In this document: one piece after another, positions 6,512 to 15,000 of the stretch
Numbering within the stretch: position 1 is the first letter of the stretch
How the letters are laid out: the number at the start of each line of letters is the position of its first letter
NCBI GenBank assembly: GCA_947628955.1
Contig: CANRBX010000022.1
Coordinates: 1 to 38,693 of the forward strand
Direction of reading: 5' to 3'
DNA from: an uncultured Lachnospiraceae bacterium
Lineage (GTDB): Bacteria; Bacillota; Clostridia; Lachnospirales; Lachnospiraceae
Length of the DNA stretch: 38,693 nucleotides
Translations under genes and position numbers: made by a program
Notes under the pieces: generated by a model
What the model was told of the DNA's origin: nothing
The model's input: the letters and a program-made list of their open reading frames with translations, nothing else
Databases searched by the model: none

Positions 6512-8785
6512 ATGGATAATAATCAGCAGAAAAATAACCGCCCGTCGGGTGGAAACCAGGGCCCAAACGGTGATCCTGAGCGGAACCGCTCGACATTTAC
6601 CATTTTTCTGATCGTAACGCTTGTGGCCCTGCTTGTGGTCGCAATGCTGAATAATATGAGGAACAGTACATCTGCCATAGAGATCACATACGACGAGTTC
6701 CTTGACCGTCTTGATGCAGGTACCGTAGAGAGCGTCGAGATCAGCACTTCGCGGATCACGATCGAGATGAAGACGATCGACGCGCTTGCGGAACTGTTTA
6801 ATACGGAAAATACTACCTATTATACAGGCAATCCGGGGGATCCGAATCTTGTTGAGCGCCTGGTGCGTGCCGGTGTGAAATTCTCGGAGGAAATTCCGGA
6901 TACGACCTCGATGATGATTCTCAACATACTGTTCAGCTTTGTGGTTCCGGTTCTGCTTATCTGGATCGTCTTCGGCTTTGTGATGCGCAGGATGGGCGGC
7001 GGAAGCGGCGGCATCATGGGCGTTGGCAAGAGCAGGGCGAAGGTGTATGTGCAGAAACAGACCGGCGTGACATTCCAGGATGTTGCGGGCCAGGACGAGG
7101 CGAAGGAGTCGCTGCAGGAGGTTGTTGACTTTCTGGAGAATCCCGGAAAATATACAACGATCGGCGCCAAGCTGCCAAAGGGCGCGCTGCTTGTGGGACC
7201 TCCGGGTACCGGCAAGACGCTGCTTGCAAAGGCGGTGGCGGGCGAGGCAAAGTGTCCGTTTTTCTCTCTGTCCGGTTCGGATTTTGTGGAGATGTTCGTG
7301 GGCGTCGGAGCGTCGCGTGTCAGGGATCTGTTTGAAGAGGCAAAGAAAAATGCGCCCTGCATTATCTTCATTGATGAGATCGATGCGATCGGCAAGAGCC
7401 GTGACAGCCGTTACGGCGGCGGCAATGACGAGCGTGAGCAGACCCTGAATCAGCTTCTGGCGGAGATGGACGGCTTCGATACGTCAAAGGGACTGCTCGT
7501 GCTGGCGGCGACAAACCGGCCGGAGGTGCTGGATCAGGCGCTGCTGAGGCCGGGACGCTTTGACCGCCGTGTCATTGTCGATAAGCCGGACCTCAAGGGA
7601 CGCGTGGACGTCCTGAAGGTGCACTCCAAGAATGTCAACATGGATGAGACGGTAGATCTGGAGGCGATCGCGCTTGCGACTTCGGGCGCGGTCGGATCGG
7701 ATCTCGCGAATATGATCAATGAGGCCGCGATCCTGGCGGTCAAGCAGGGCCGCAAGGCAGTGTCGCAGAAGGATCTTTTCGAGTCGGTTGAGATCGTGCT
7801 GGTCGGCAAGGAGAAGAAGGACCGCATCCTGAGCAAGGAAGAGCGGAGGATCGTCTCCTACCACGAGGTGGGACATGCGCTGGTCAGCGCGCTCCAGAAG
7901 GACTCTGAACCGGTGCAGAAGATTACGATCGTTCCGCGCACGATGGGAGCCCTCGGCTACGTGATGAACGTGCCGGAGGAAGAGCGGTACCTGAACACGG
8001 AAAAAGAGATCCGTGCGATGCTCGTCGAGTTTGTGGCCGGGCGTGCGGCGGAGGAAATCGTGTTCGATACGGTGACGACCGGAGCAGCCAACGATATCGA
8101 GAAGGCGACTCGCGTCGCACGTGCGATGGTGACGCAGTATGGCATGTCAAAGCGCTTCGGACTGATGGGACTGGAGGTACAGGCAAATCAGTATCTGGAT
8201 AACCGCCCGATTATGAACTGCAGTGACGTAACGGCGGCGGATGTGGACCAGGAAGTTATGGCCGTGCTGAAGGAGTCCTATGAGGAAGCAAAGCGGCTTT
8301 TGACAGAGCACAGGAAGACGCTCGACAAGATCGCGGAGTTCCTGATCGCCAAAGAGACGATCACCGGCAAGGAGTTCATGCAGATCTTCCGCGAGGTTGA
8401 GGGAATCTCAGAGTCCGATGAGAAAGCTCCGGCCGCGCGCATCAGCGAAAAGCCGAGTGCTCCGGAGAACTCTGACGAGGCGAAAACCGGACACACCGTG
8501 CCGGAGACCGGCGGCAGTGAGGCAGGTGCGGCTGAAAAAGAAAACAGCCAGGCCGCAGGGGCCTCAGACGCAGGGAAGACGGACGCGCCGCTGAGAGAAA
8601 TGCCGGAAAGCGCCGCAGAGCAGACGAAGCCGGCAGCGCTGCAGGAGCCAGAGACCGCGGATGGTGCAGGAGGCCAGACGAATCTGGAAACTGCAGAGTG
8701 TACAGACAGCCGGAAGGCGCCTGAAACGCTGACAGGGCCGGAAAGCAGCGATGCAGAGTCTGCAGGCGCAGAAGAGAAGCAATGA
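6512..8785 (+). CDS. ftsH: ATP-dependent zinc metalloprotease FtsH
   Basis: This 757-residue membrane-anchored AAA+ protease forms hexamers and degrades membrane and short-lived cytosolic proteins. Two N-terminal TM segments lie at about 29-46 and 134-157 with an extracytoplasmic domain between. The AAA module has Walker A GPPGTGKT (about 229-236), Walker B IIFIDEID (about 285-292) and the second region of homology ending [10 protein letters not shown]. The zinc protease motif is HEVGH (451-455). ATG 6512 follows AGGAGGAGAG; the frame opens upstream at 6476 without a better site. The last ~128 residues (630-757) are a low-complexity Glu/Ala/Pro/Ser/Thr-rich tail. It has its own promoter and a long hairpin-rich leader. 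Confidence 0.97.
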   Translation: MDNNQQKNNRPSGGNQGPNGDPERNRSTFTIFLIVTLVALLVVAMLNNMRNSTSAIEITYDEFLDRLDAGTVESVEISTSRITIEMKTIDALAELFNTENTTYYTGNPGDPNLVERLVRAGVKFSEEIPDTTSMMILNILFSFVVPVLLIWIVFGFVMRRMGGGSGGIMGVGKSRAKVYVQKQTGVTFQDVAGQDEAKESLQEVVDFLENPGKYTTIGAKLPKGALLVGPPGTGKTLLAKAVAGEAKCPFFSLSGSDFVEMFVGVGASRVRDLFEEAKKNAPCIIFIDEIDAIGKSRDSRYGGGNDEREQTLNQLLAEMDGFDTSKGLLVLAATNRPEVLDQALLRPGRFDRRVIVDKPDLKGRVDVLKVHSKNVNMDETVDLEAIALATSGAVGSDLANMINEAAILAVKQGRKAVSQKDLFESVEIVLVGKEKKDRILSKEERRIVSYHEVGHALVSALQKDSEPVQKITIVPRTMGALGYVMNVPEEERYLNTEKEIRAMLVEFVAGRAAEEIVFDTVTTGAANDIEKATRVARAMVTQYGMSKRFGLMGLEVQANQYLDNRPIMNCSDVTAADVDQEVMAVLKESYEEAKRLLTEHRKTLDKIAEFLIAKETITGKEFMQIFREVEGISESDEKAPAARISEKPSAPENSDEAKTGHTVPETGGSEAGAAEKENSQAAGASDAGKTDAPLREMPESAAEQTKPAALQEPETADGAGGQTNLETAECTDSRKAPETLTGPESSDAESAGAEEKQ

Positions 8786-8834
8786 ACTGCTGCAGGGCTG
8801 TGCGTATTATTTTAAAGAAGGTTTTTTAACATAG

Positions 8835-8887
8835 CGGGCCGTCCGGCATCCATCTACCGTGCAGAGGTGGGGATGCCGGACGGCCCG
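8835..8887. repeat. 17-bp perfect inverted repeat after ftsH
   Basis: The 17 bases at 8835-8851 (CGGGCCGTCCGGCATCC) are exactly complementary to 8871-8887, with a 19-base loop. The hairpin lies between the convergent ftsH and methyltransferase genes. No T-run follows on either strand, so it is not a textbook terminator, though it may stop transcription or protect a 3' end. Confidence 0.7.
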
Positions 8888-9118
8888 GATTTAAGCTCAA
8901 AACTGTTTACCGTTGGCAGGCTTGTTTTATCCTTTAGCACAGGAGGCCGGATCCAAACTCAAAACTGTTTACCGCTGGCAGGCTTGTTTTGTTCTTTACC
9001 CGGTAGGCGGATTTCAAACTTAAAACTGTTTATCACTGGCAGGCGTGTTTCGTCCTTTGCCCCGGAAAGCGGATTTCAAACCAAAAATTATTTACTGTTG
9101 ACAAGTCTGCTCTGCCGG
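8886..9118. repeat. Four-copy 60-62-bp tandem repeat between ftsH and the methyltransferase
   Basis: Units start with CGGAT at 8886, 8948, 9008 and 9070. Each contains a near-invariant CAAAACTGTTTACC-like core, then GGCAGGCTTGTTT and a CTTT-rich end. The fourth copy is the most divergent and stops 6 bases before the methyltransferase stop codon. Apparent short reading frames here are translations of the repeat. Confidence 0.85.
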
Positions 9119-9123
9119 GAAAT

Positions 9124-9981
9124 TCAACCCTCCCACCGTCCGGATGCGCCGCAGGGCAGGATCAGACCGCTCTGTGTCACGGGCAGGCCGATTTCCTGTG
9201 ATTCGATGTGACCACCGTACTGTTTCAGCTCTGTCGCGATCATGTAAGTGAGGACAGCCGGGGCTAGTCCGGTGGTATAGGAATTTACGAGGAAAAAGAG
9301 CGGGCGGTCGCTCAGCAGCTGTGCGCAGAGCTGAATGAACGGATGGATCGAATCCTCAATCTTCCAGATTTCTCCTTTTGGTCCGCGCCCGTAGGAGGGC
9401 GGATCCATGATGATTCCGTCGTAGCGGCTGCCGCGCCGGATCTCGCGCTCAACAAATTTTATGCAGTCATCTACAAGCCACCGGATCGGGGCGTCGGCAA
9501 GCCCGGATGCGGCGGCGTTTTCTTTTGCCCAGCTGACCATGCCTTTGGAGGCGTCTACATGAGTCACGGAAGCTCCGGCTGCCGCGGCGGCAAGTGTCGC
9601 CCCTCCGGTGTAGGCGAACAGATTCAGTACCTTTACCGGTCTCCCTGCATTTCGGATCTTTTCTGAAAACCAGTCCCAGTTGACAGCCTGCTCAGGAAAA
9701 AGCCCGGTGTGCTTGAAACTGAACGGCTTCAGGTGAAAGGTCAGATTCCGGTAGGAAATGCTCCACTGCTGTGGCAGGTCGAAGAACTCCCATTCGCCTC
9801 CGCCCTTTTTGCTGCGGTGATAGTGGGCATTGCAGTTTTTCCAGCCGCGGTGTCTCTTCGGCGTGTTCCAGATGACCTGCGGGTCAGGCCGCACGAGCAG
9901 ATACCTGCCCCAGCGCTCCAGCTTTTCTCCCTGTGAGGTATCGATCACTTCATAATCTTTCCACTGATCCGCAATCCACAT
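9124..9981 (-). CDS. Class I SAM-dependent methyltransferase (RlmI/RlmK-like, PUA-less)
   Basis: This 285-residue cytoplasmic enzyme has a class I Rossmann methyltransferase fold related to the 23S rRNA methyltransferase RlmI/RlmKL group. Motif I is NLFAYTGGAT (120-129), the acidic SAM-ribose ligand is D143 in HVDASKG, and the catalytic-type motif is DPPSYGRG (193-200). The N-terminal PUA RNA-binding domain of RlmI is missing and replaced by about 110 residues rich in Trp and basic residues. The DPPSY motif is compatible with base N-methylation as well as C5 work, so the target is uncertain; rRNA is likely. The ATG follows AAAGGA on the minus strand. It is convergent with ftsH and divergent from the Rpn gene. 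Confidence 0.85.
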   Translation of the reverse strand: MWIADQWKDYEVIDTSQGEKLERWGRYLLVRPDPQVIWNTPKRHRGWKNCNAHYHRSKKGGGEWEFFDLPQQWSISYRNLTFHLKPFSFKHTGLFPEQAVNWDWFSEKIRNAGRPVKVLNLFAYTGGATLAAAAAGASVTHVDASKGMVSWAKENAAASGLADAPIRWLVDDCIKFVEREIRRGSRYDGIIMDPPSYGRGPKGEIWKIEDSIHPFIQLCAQLLSDRPLFFLVNSYTTGLAPAVLTYMIATELKQYGGHIESQEIGLPVTQSGLILPCGASGRWEG

Positions 9982-10424
9982 ATGATAGTCCTTTCGTGTT
10001 TGAGTAATATATCGGGGCCGGAATGCATACGTTCCTTATTCGCACGGAAAGGTACGACCTGGCCCGCGGATGACTTATCGCTGCTGCGAACATGATAACA
10101 CCGGATGCGTTCCCGGGCAATCAGTTTTTGCCGGAAGCATATGTTTTTGCTTCGCTTTTAAATAGGAAGAATCCCGGAGCCTGATTTTGAATCACAAATT
10201 CACATGAAAACATGCGATTTTGCTGGTGTATCCGGGACAGATGTGATATCATGTAAAAAAGCATTATTTTTCTAAACTTCTGTGCGTTCCCTGACGCATC
10301 TGATTTCATTTCAGCCGAGAGGCGTTCTTTCAGAAATCTCAATGCTTTTGTATCCCACAGACAGCAGAGAGGTTTCATGGCAGAACTGCTTCAGACACGA
10401 ACGGCAGTCGGAAACGCCGGGCCG
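9982..10424. other. Intergenic region between divergent genes; no gene recognised
   Basis: This AT-rich stretch lies between the divergent methyltransferase and Rpn genes and must hold both promoters. A possible minus-strand -10 (TATATT) lies about 25-30 bases before the methyltransferase start, but no convincing -35 was found for either gene. An 85-codon minus-strand frame here lacks recognisable features. Confidence 0.5.
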
Positions 10425-10460
10425 AAGCCTCCTGCACATATCTTATTTTTTAGGAGGCTT
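10425..10460 (+). promoter_or_regulatory. Shine-Dalgarno-sequestering hairpin before the Rpn gene
   Basis: AAGCCTCCT (10425-10433) is a perfect 9-base complement of AGGAGGCTT (10452-10460), across an 18-base AU-rich loop. The 3' arm is the whole ribosome-binding site, two bases before the ATG at 10463, so folding would block initiation. With a T-rich loop but no downstream T-run it does not look like a terminator. Confidence 0.7.
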
Positions 10461-10462
10461 TT

Positions 10463-11671
10463 ATGGCGCATGAAACGACGAAAAATAAGATACCAAAGAA
10501 TAAAAAAGTACAAAAGAACGGAAGAATACCGAAGGATAAGAGGGCGCCGAAGAACGGAAGAGAAAGAGGATCCCGGGACAGGAGAGAATCAGGATCCGAA
10601 AGAAAATTACAGCACGAAAAAAGATCAGAAAGTGAAAGAAGATCAGAAAACGAAAGAATATCAAAAAACGGAAGAAAAACAGAGAACAAGAAAACGCGGA
10701 GGACGAAAGCACGGATTAAGCGTACCTTTAAGGCAAGAATCTTTGAGATGGTATTCAGGAACCGGAAAGAGCTGCTGCAGCTGTACAATGCGGTAAACGG
10801 CACAGATTACCGGAATCCGGAACTTCTGGAGATCAATACCCTTGAAAACGCGGTGTATATGTCCATGCACAATGACCTGTCATTTATCATTGATCTGCGG
10901 CTGAATCTGTATGAACATCAGTCGACGTATAATCCGAACCTGCCGCTTCGGGATCTGATGTATGTCTCGGATCTCTATTCGGAAATAACGAAGAATGCGA
11001 ACCTGTACGGCACGCGGCTGATAAGGATACCAACCCCGCGGTTTATCGTGTTCTACAACGGGACTGAACCAAGGCCGGACTGCGAGACACTGAAGCTGTC
11101 GGATGCATTCACGATCCGGGAGGATAAAGTATCCCTGGAGCTGGAGGTCACAGTGCTGAATATCAATCCCGGACACAATGAAGAACTGCTGAATGCATGC
11201 AGGACGCTGCGGGACTATTCGGAGTATACGGCGCGGGTGAGACGTTATGCCAGAGACATGAAACTGGAAGATGCGGTGGAGCTTGCGATCACGGAGTGTA
11301 TCAGGGAGGGCGTGCTGGCAGAGTTTCTCAGCAGGAACAGAGCGGAGGCGGTAAAAGTGAGTATCTATGAATACAACGAAGAAGAACATATGAGACAGGA
11401 GCGGGAAGCCAGCTGGGAAGATGGGCGAGAAGAAGGGCGCAGGGAAGGCCGAGAAGAAGGACGCAGGGAAGGCCGAGAAGAAGGGCGCAGGGAAGGGCGT
11501 GAGGAAGGCCGAGAAGAAGGACGCAGGGAAGAGCGCGAGGAAGAAAGAGAGAAGATGACCCGGCTGATTGTTGTATTGTTAAATGCAGGCCGTCAGCAGG
11601 ATCTGCTGAGGGCCTGTGGGGACCGGAACTACATGAGAAAAATGCTCCGGGAATTTCAGCTGGATTCGTAG
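10463..11671 (+). CDS. Rpn-family PD-(D/E)XK nuclease / putative transposase
   Basis: This 402-residue protein matches the recombination-promoting nuclease (Rpn) family that is abundant in Lachnospiraceae. E. coli relatives are DNA endonucleases. The nuclease core starts near residue 90 (TFKARIFEMVF), followed by NTLENAVYMSMHND. The active site reads D144 in FIIDLRLNLY and E151-x-Q153 in EHQS. Downstream are the family motifs NPNLPLRDLMYVSDLYS, PRFIVFYNGT and LEVTVLNINPGHN. Residues about 318-360 are a REEGRREG repeat encoded by a DNA minisatellite. Residues 1-89 are an unusual Lys/Arg/Glu-rich extension; relatives I recall start close to the core. The start is set by AGGAGG two bases beyond its usual spacing, inside a hairpin. 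Confidence 0.88.
   Translation: MAHETTKNKIPKNKKVQKNGRIPKDKRAPKNGRERGSRDRRESGSERKLQHEKRSESERRSENERISKNGRKTENKKTRRTKARIKRTFKARIFEMVFRNRKELLQLYNAVNGTDYRNPELLEINTLENAVYMSMHNDLSFIIDLRLNLYEHQSTYNPNLPLRDLMYVSDLYSEITKNANLYGTRLIRIPTPRFIVFYNGTEPRPDCETLKLSDAFTIREDKVSLELEVTVLNINPGHNEELLNACRTLRDYSEYTARVRRYARDMKLEDAVELAITECIREGVLAEFLSRNRAEAVKVSIYEYNEEEHMRQEREASWEDGREEGRREGREEGRREGREEGRREGREEGREEGRREEREEEREKMTRLIVVLLNAGRQQDLLRACGDRNYMRKMLREFQLDS
11417..11540 (+). repeat. 24-bp in-frame minisatellite encoding REEGRREG
   Basis: Near-identical 24-base units (CGAGAAGAAGG then CGCAGGGAAGG) recur four to five times within the 3' part of the Rpn gene, with a 12-base half-period. The length is a multiple of three, so copy number can change without breaking the frame. 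Confidence 0.85.
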
Positions 11672-11754
11672 TGAGGAAATTTCGGATGAACCTGTAGTGA
11701 GGGGATTCCAGCTGGATCCATAACGTGGAAATTCCACCTGGATCCGTAGCGACA
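11651..11754 (+). repeat. 26-bp tandem repeat spanning the Rpn stop codon
   Basis: Four units of exactly 26 bases start at 11651, 11677, 11703 and 11729. The consensus is close to RRATTYCAGCTGGATCC followed by GTAGYG. The first unit encodes the last six residues (EFQLDS) and the stop; each later unit repeats this segment outside the gene. Confidence 0.85.
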
Positions 11755-11829
11755 ATGCCGGGGCATATGAGCTTGGAACATATGGTTTCACGATGTATAA
11801 GCAGTGTGAAAAGTTGCATATTAATTCAC

Positions 11830-11856
11830 AAAGTCCGGTACAGCGCCGGACTTTTG
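11830..11856 (+). terminator. Probable terminator downstream of the Rpn gene
   Basis: AAAGTCCGG (11830-11838) pairs with CCGGACTTT (11846-11854), with a 7-base loop and a short run of four T including the stem end. The stem is strong but the U-tract is weak. Confidence 0.55.
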
Positions 11857-11948
11857 CTATTCAGTCACAAATATGAATATATTGGTATCGCACTGTTACT
11901 TTTTTGATAACAATATATTAAAAATCTGGTCATTATGAATAAAATGTA

Positions 11949-11977
11949 TGGACAAACGGGGAAAAGGGGTGTAAAAT
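11949..11977 (+). promoter_or_regulatory. Promoter for the Fn3-repeat protein
   Basis: TGGACA (11949-11954), a 17-base spacer and TAAAAT (11972-11977) each match the sigma-A consensus at five of six positions. Initiation near 11984 would give a leader of about 34 bases before ATG 12018. Confidence 0.65.
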
Positions 11978-12017
11978 AATCCCATCTTTAATGAATAAAG
12001 GAAGGAGAGGTAGTAAC

Positions 12018-15000
12018 ATGAAACGTAACTTTTTGAAACGCACAATGGCGCTCACGGTTGCGATTGCGATGACAGTTTCGTCAGTTCCGGCAAATCTTGT
12101 ATTTGCAGAAGAAGACGTAATACTGGATGAAGCAGTCGAAATTGTGGATGAGGCTGCTGCGGACACGGTGGTGGCGGAAACGCCTGTCGAAGTGCCGGCA
12201 GCTGTCGAAGTGCCGGCGGACGACATCACAGTTGAGGTCGTAGGAGAAGAAGAAGAGGGCTTCGTCCTGGATGATCAGGTGAATGCGGATGCCGCGGCTG
12301 CGATCAGCAGTGACGGTACAAACCAGATTGCCGCGATCGCAGATACGGAGCAGGTCACAAATGTCAAACTGGATCCGACAAGCAGCTATTTGCTGACCTG
12401 GGATAGTAATTCCAGCTACAGCCGTTATGAGGTCAGCATAACGGATGCTGCAGGAACTCCCTATTATCTGAGTGATTATAAGTATAATTATTATTATGAT
12501 GATGCAGATGGGACGATGAAACAAGGCCTGGCAAACTTCACTTACGGCAGCTCTCTGCGTCTGGCCGACGCTGCAGCCTATACGATGAATGCTGAGACCG
12601 GCTTGTATGTGAAGGGTGCTTTGGCGTTCCAGCCGAATAACACTTATACGATACGCGTACGTGGTTATAGGCAGTCTTATGAAAACTACACGATGGTATG
12701 GACGCCTGGTCCCTGGTCTTCTGCGATAAGCTATACTGTGCCGGCTGATACTGTGACAAAGCTTGGCGTGGTTCAGAATGTACATTGGGATCCGAATAAT
12801 GCCAATGTGCTTTGCTGGGACGCTGTGCAGTATGCAAAGGGGTATCAGCTGACGATCACCACCGCTGATGGATTGGTATTTGGACGTAGCGGATATTCAT
12901 ATTTGGGTAGCGTATACGAACCGGTGAAGACGGATGAAGATGAATTGAAAATAGATCTGTCCACACTTGTGTTGGATGGCTATACGCTGGCGGCGGACGG
13001 AACATACAGCAGTACCGAAATCAAGGCGTTTAATGTAGGTACAATTTATTCGATTTCCGTACGTGCTGTGGGTGGCCTGGAGGATGGAGAACCGTCTGCA
13101 CCGGTTACATACACTCCTGTGCTCGTCACTCCGAATAAGGTGACGGATGTTAAGGTGAACGAGAATGGAATGCTCACGTGGAGAGGCGATAATCTTGACG
13201 GCGAATCTCTCTATGAGGTGAAGGTTACGGATGAGCTGGGCAGAGAGTATCTTGCAGGAGTGCAGGTAGTCAATTCAGTACCTGTTCCCACCTATTACAG
13301 CACATCCAGCTCTAGCCTGTATCTGAATGGCACATACAGCAGTCAATATGGTTCTGGCCTGATTTACTGGACGATAGATCCGCAAAGCGGAAACTATGTG
13401 CCGGCAAAAGAGGGTACCCCTGAGAATCCGCAGACTGTGTGCGCTTTCAAACCGGGCCATACGTATACGATTCAGATTCAGGCAGTCAGAAAAATAGCTC
13501 TGAACAGTACAACACAGACACAGAGAGTTGAGAGCGGCTGGTCGGATCCTGTCCAGTTTGTTTACCCGGCGGACAATAAAGTACCGGAGAAGACAGGCGG
13601 ACTGACGTTCAATGGTTCAAGCGTGAGCTGGAACAGTGTTGACTTTACCGGCGTTACAGCCCCCTGGGGTGTTACAGTTCCCTATGGTTACGAGGTCAGA
13701 GTGACAAATCCGGAAGAGACAATAGAGTACCTTGCTGACGGAGAAAAGGAATCACTTCCTACGTATTACGACACAAAAGGAAGCAGCACGTCGATGGCGA
13801 TAGCTCCGGGTATGCTGAGGGGATATACGGTTGCGAATATTGCGAACAAAGTATACACTCCGGAAAAGGATGTCACGGCATTTAAGCGTGGACAGAGCTA
13901 TAAGATCTGGGTTCGCGCATATGATTATAAGACGGATGGCACGAAGCAGGCGCCTGACTGGTCTGATCCGATTATCATCACTTTACCGGGCCTGAAAGAA
14001 AAAGTGACGGGTATCACAGTTGACGATAACCTGGGGATGTCCTGGGAGAGCGATGAGCACGCAGACGGATACCAGATTGATGTCTGGGATGCAGAGGGTG
14101 TTCACTATTACACTGATAGGACGCCGACGTTTAATCCGGCAACAAGCATTGTAGAGTATACACCGAAGTATGCAACATCATATGGAACATACTGCAATCT
14201 GGAGGATTTGGATGTTTTCGCATTTGTGAAGAATGGAAGCAATCTGGAGCTGAAGAAAGGCGCGGATGGAGGTTCGATTGAAGCTTTCGTGAAAGGAAAG
14301 ACCTACTATGTTGCTGTCCGTGCATACTATAATGACGGGACTATGGTCTACAATACTTTCTCGGATCCTGTCGCGGTGACTGTTCCTGCTCCTGCAAAGG
14401 GCATAAATGCACCGGCTGCTGCGGTTACCGGGCTTGAGCTTCGCACAAGCGCATCCGAAAAGGATAACGAATCTGCCTTGAACGGCGCAGTCCTGCAGTG
14501 GAACCATGTGTTTGATGCGGATTATTACGATATTCGTGTTACCGATGCTGCGGGCAACGAGTATTTTAAGAGCATCGACGTGGAACCAAACAACAAGACG
14601 GATGTAAATGAGTTAAAGGTTCACTACAGAATCCTTACAAACAGCACATTTGAAGATGATTATCTCCAGTCTGTATCGCTCAGTGCACTGGCTGGTCTGA
14701 AGTCTTATGTAAGCGTACCGGGTTCTTCTGTCGCGACGGTCAAGGATGCTGCGGGCAATGACCTGAAGACGTTCGTGCCGGGTGTTGTTTACAATTTCCA
14801 GGTGCGTGCGGTGAACGTCTACGAAGAGTGGGATGCCACGAAGAATAAAGACATTAAGACCGAGTATCCGGGCGAGTGGTCTGCACCGGTTTCTTACACG
14901 CAGGCAGCGCTGGCTCCGATCACGGATCTGACTTATGCGGCGGCTGAGTCGGCGAAGGAGGGTTCTTATCTCTTTACCTACAGCGCGGCTCTCTCAAACT

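Noticed and set aside
8867-9211. 114-codon plus-strand frame after ftsH
   Set aside because: It is a translation of the 60-62-bp tandem repeat, runs into the end of the opposite-strand methyltransferase, and has no family resemblance.
10121-10378. 85-codon minus-strand frame between the methyltransferase and Rpn genes
   Set aside because: No ribosome site, no recognised motif, and it overlaps the region expected to hold promoters.
10377-10796. Overlapping +1-frame 139-codon frame at the Rpn start
   Set aside because: It contains only the charged low-complexity region in another frame, then stops; the Rpn frame carries the conserved core.
10463-11671. Rpn gene as evidence of an insertion sequence
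   Set aside because: No terminal inverted repeats or target duplications flank it; the family includes non-mobile nucleases, so it is kept as a single gene.
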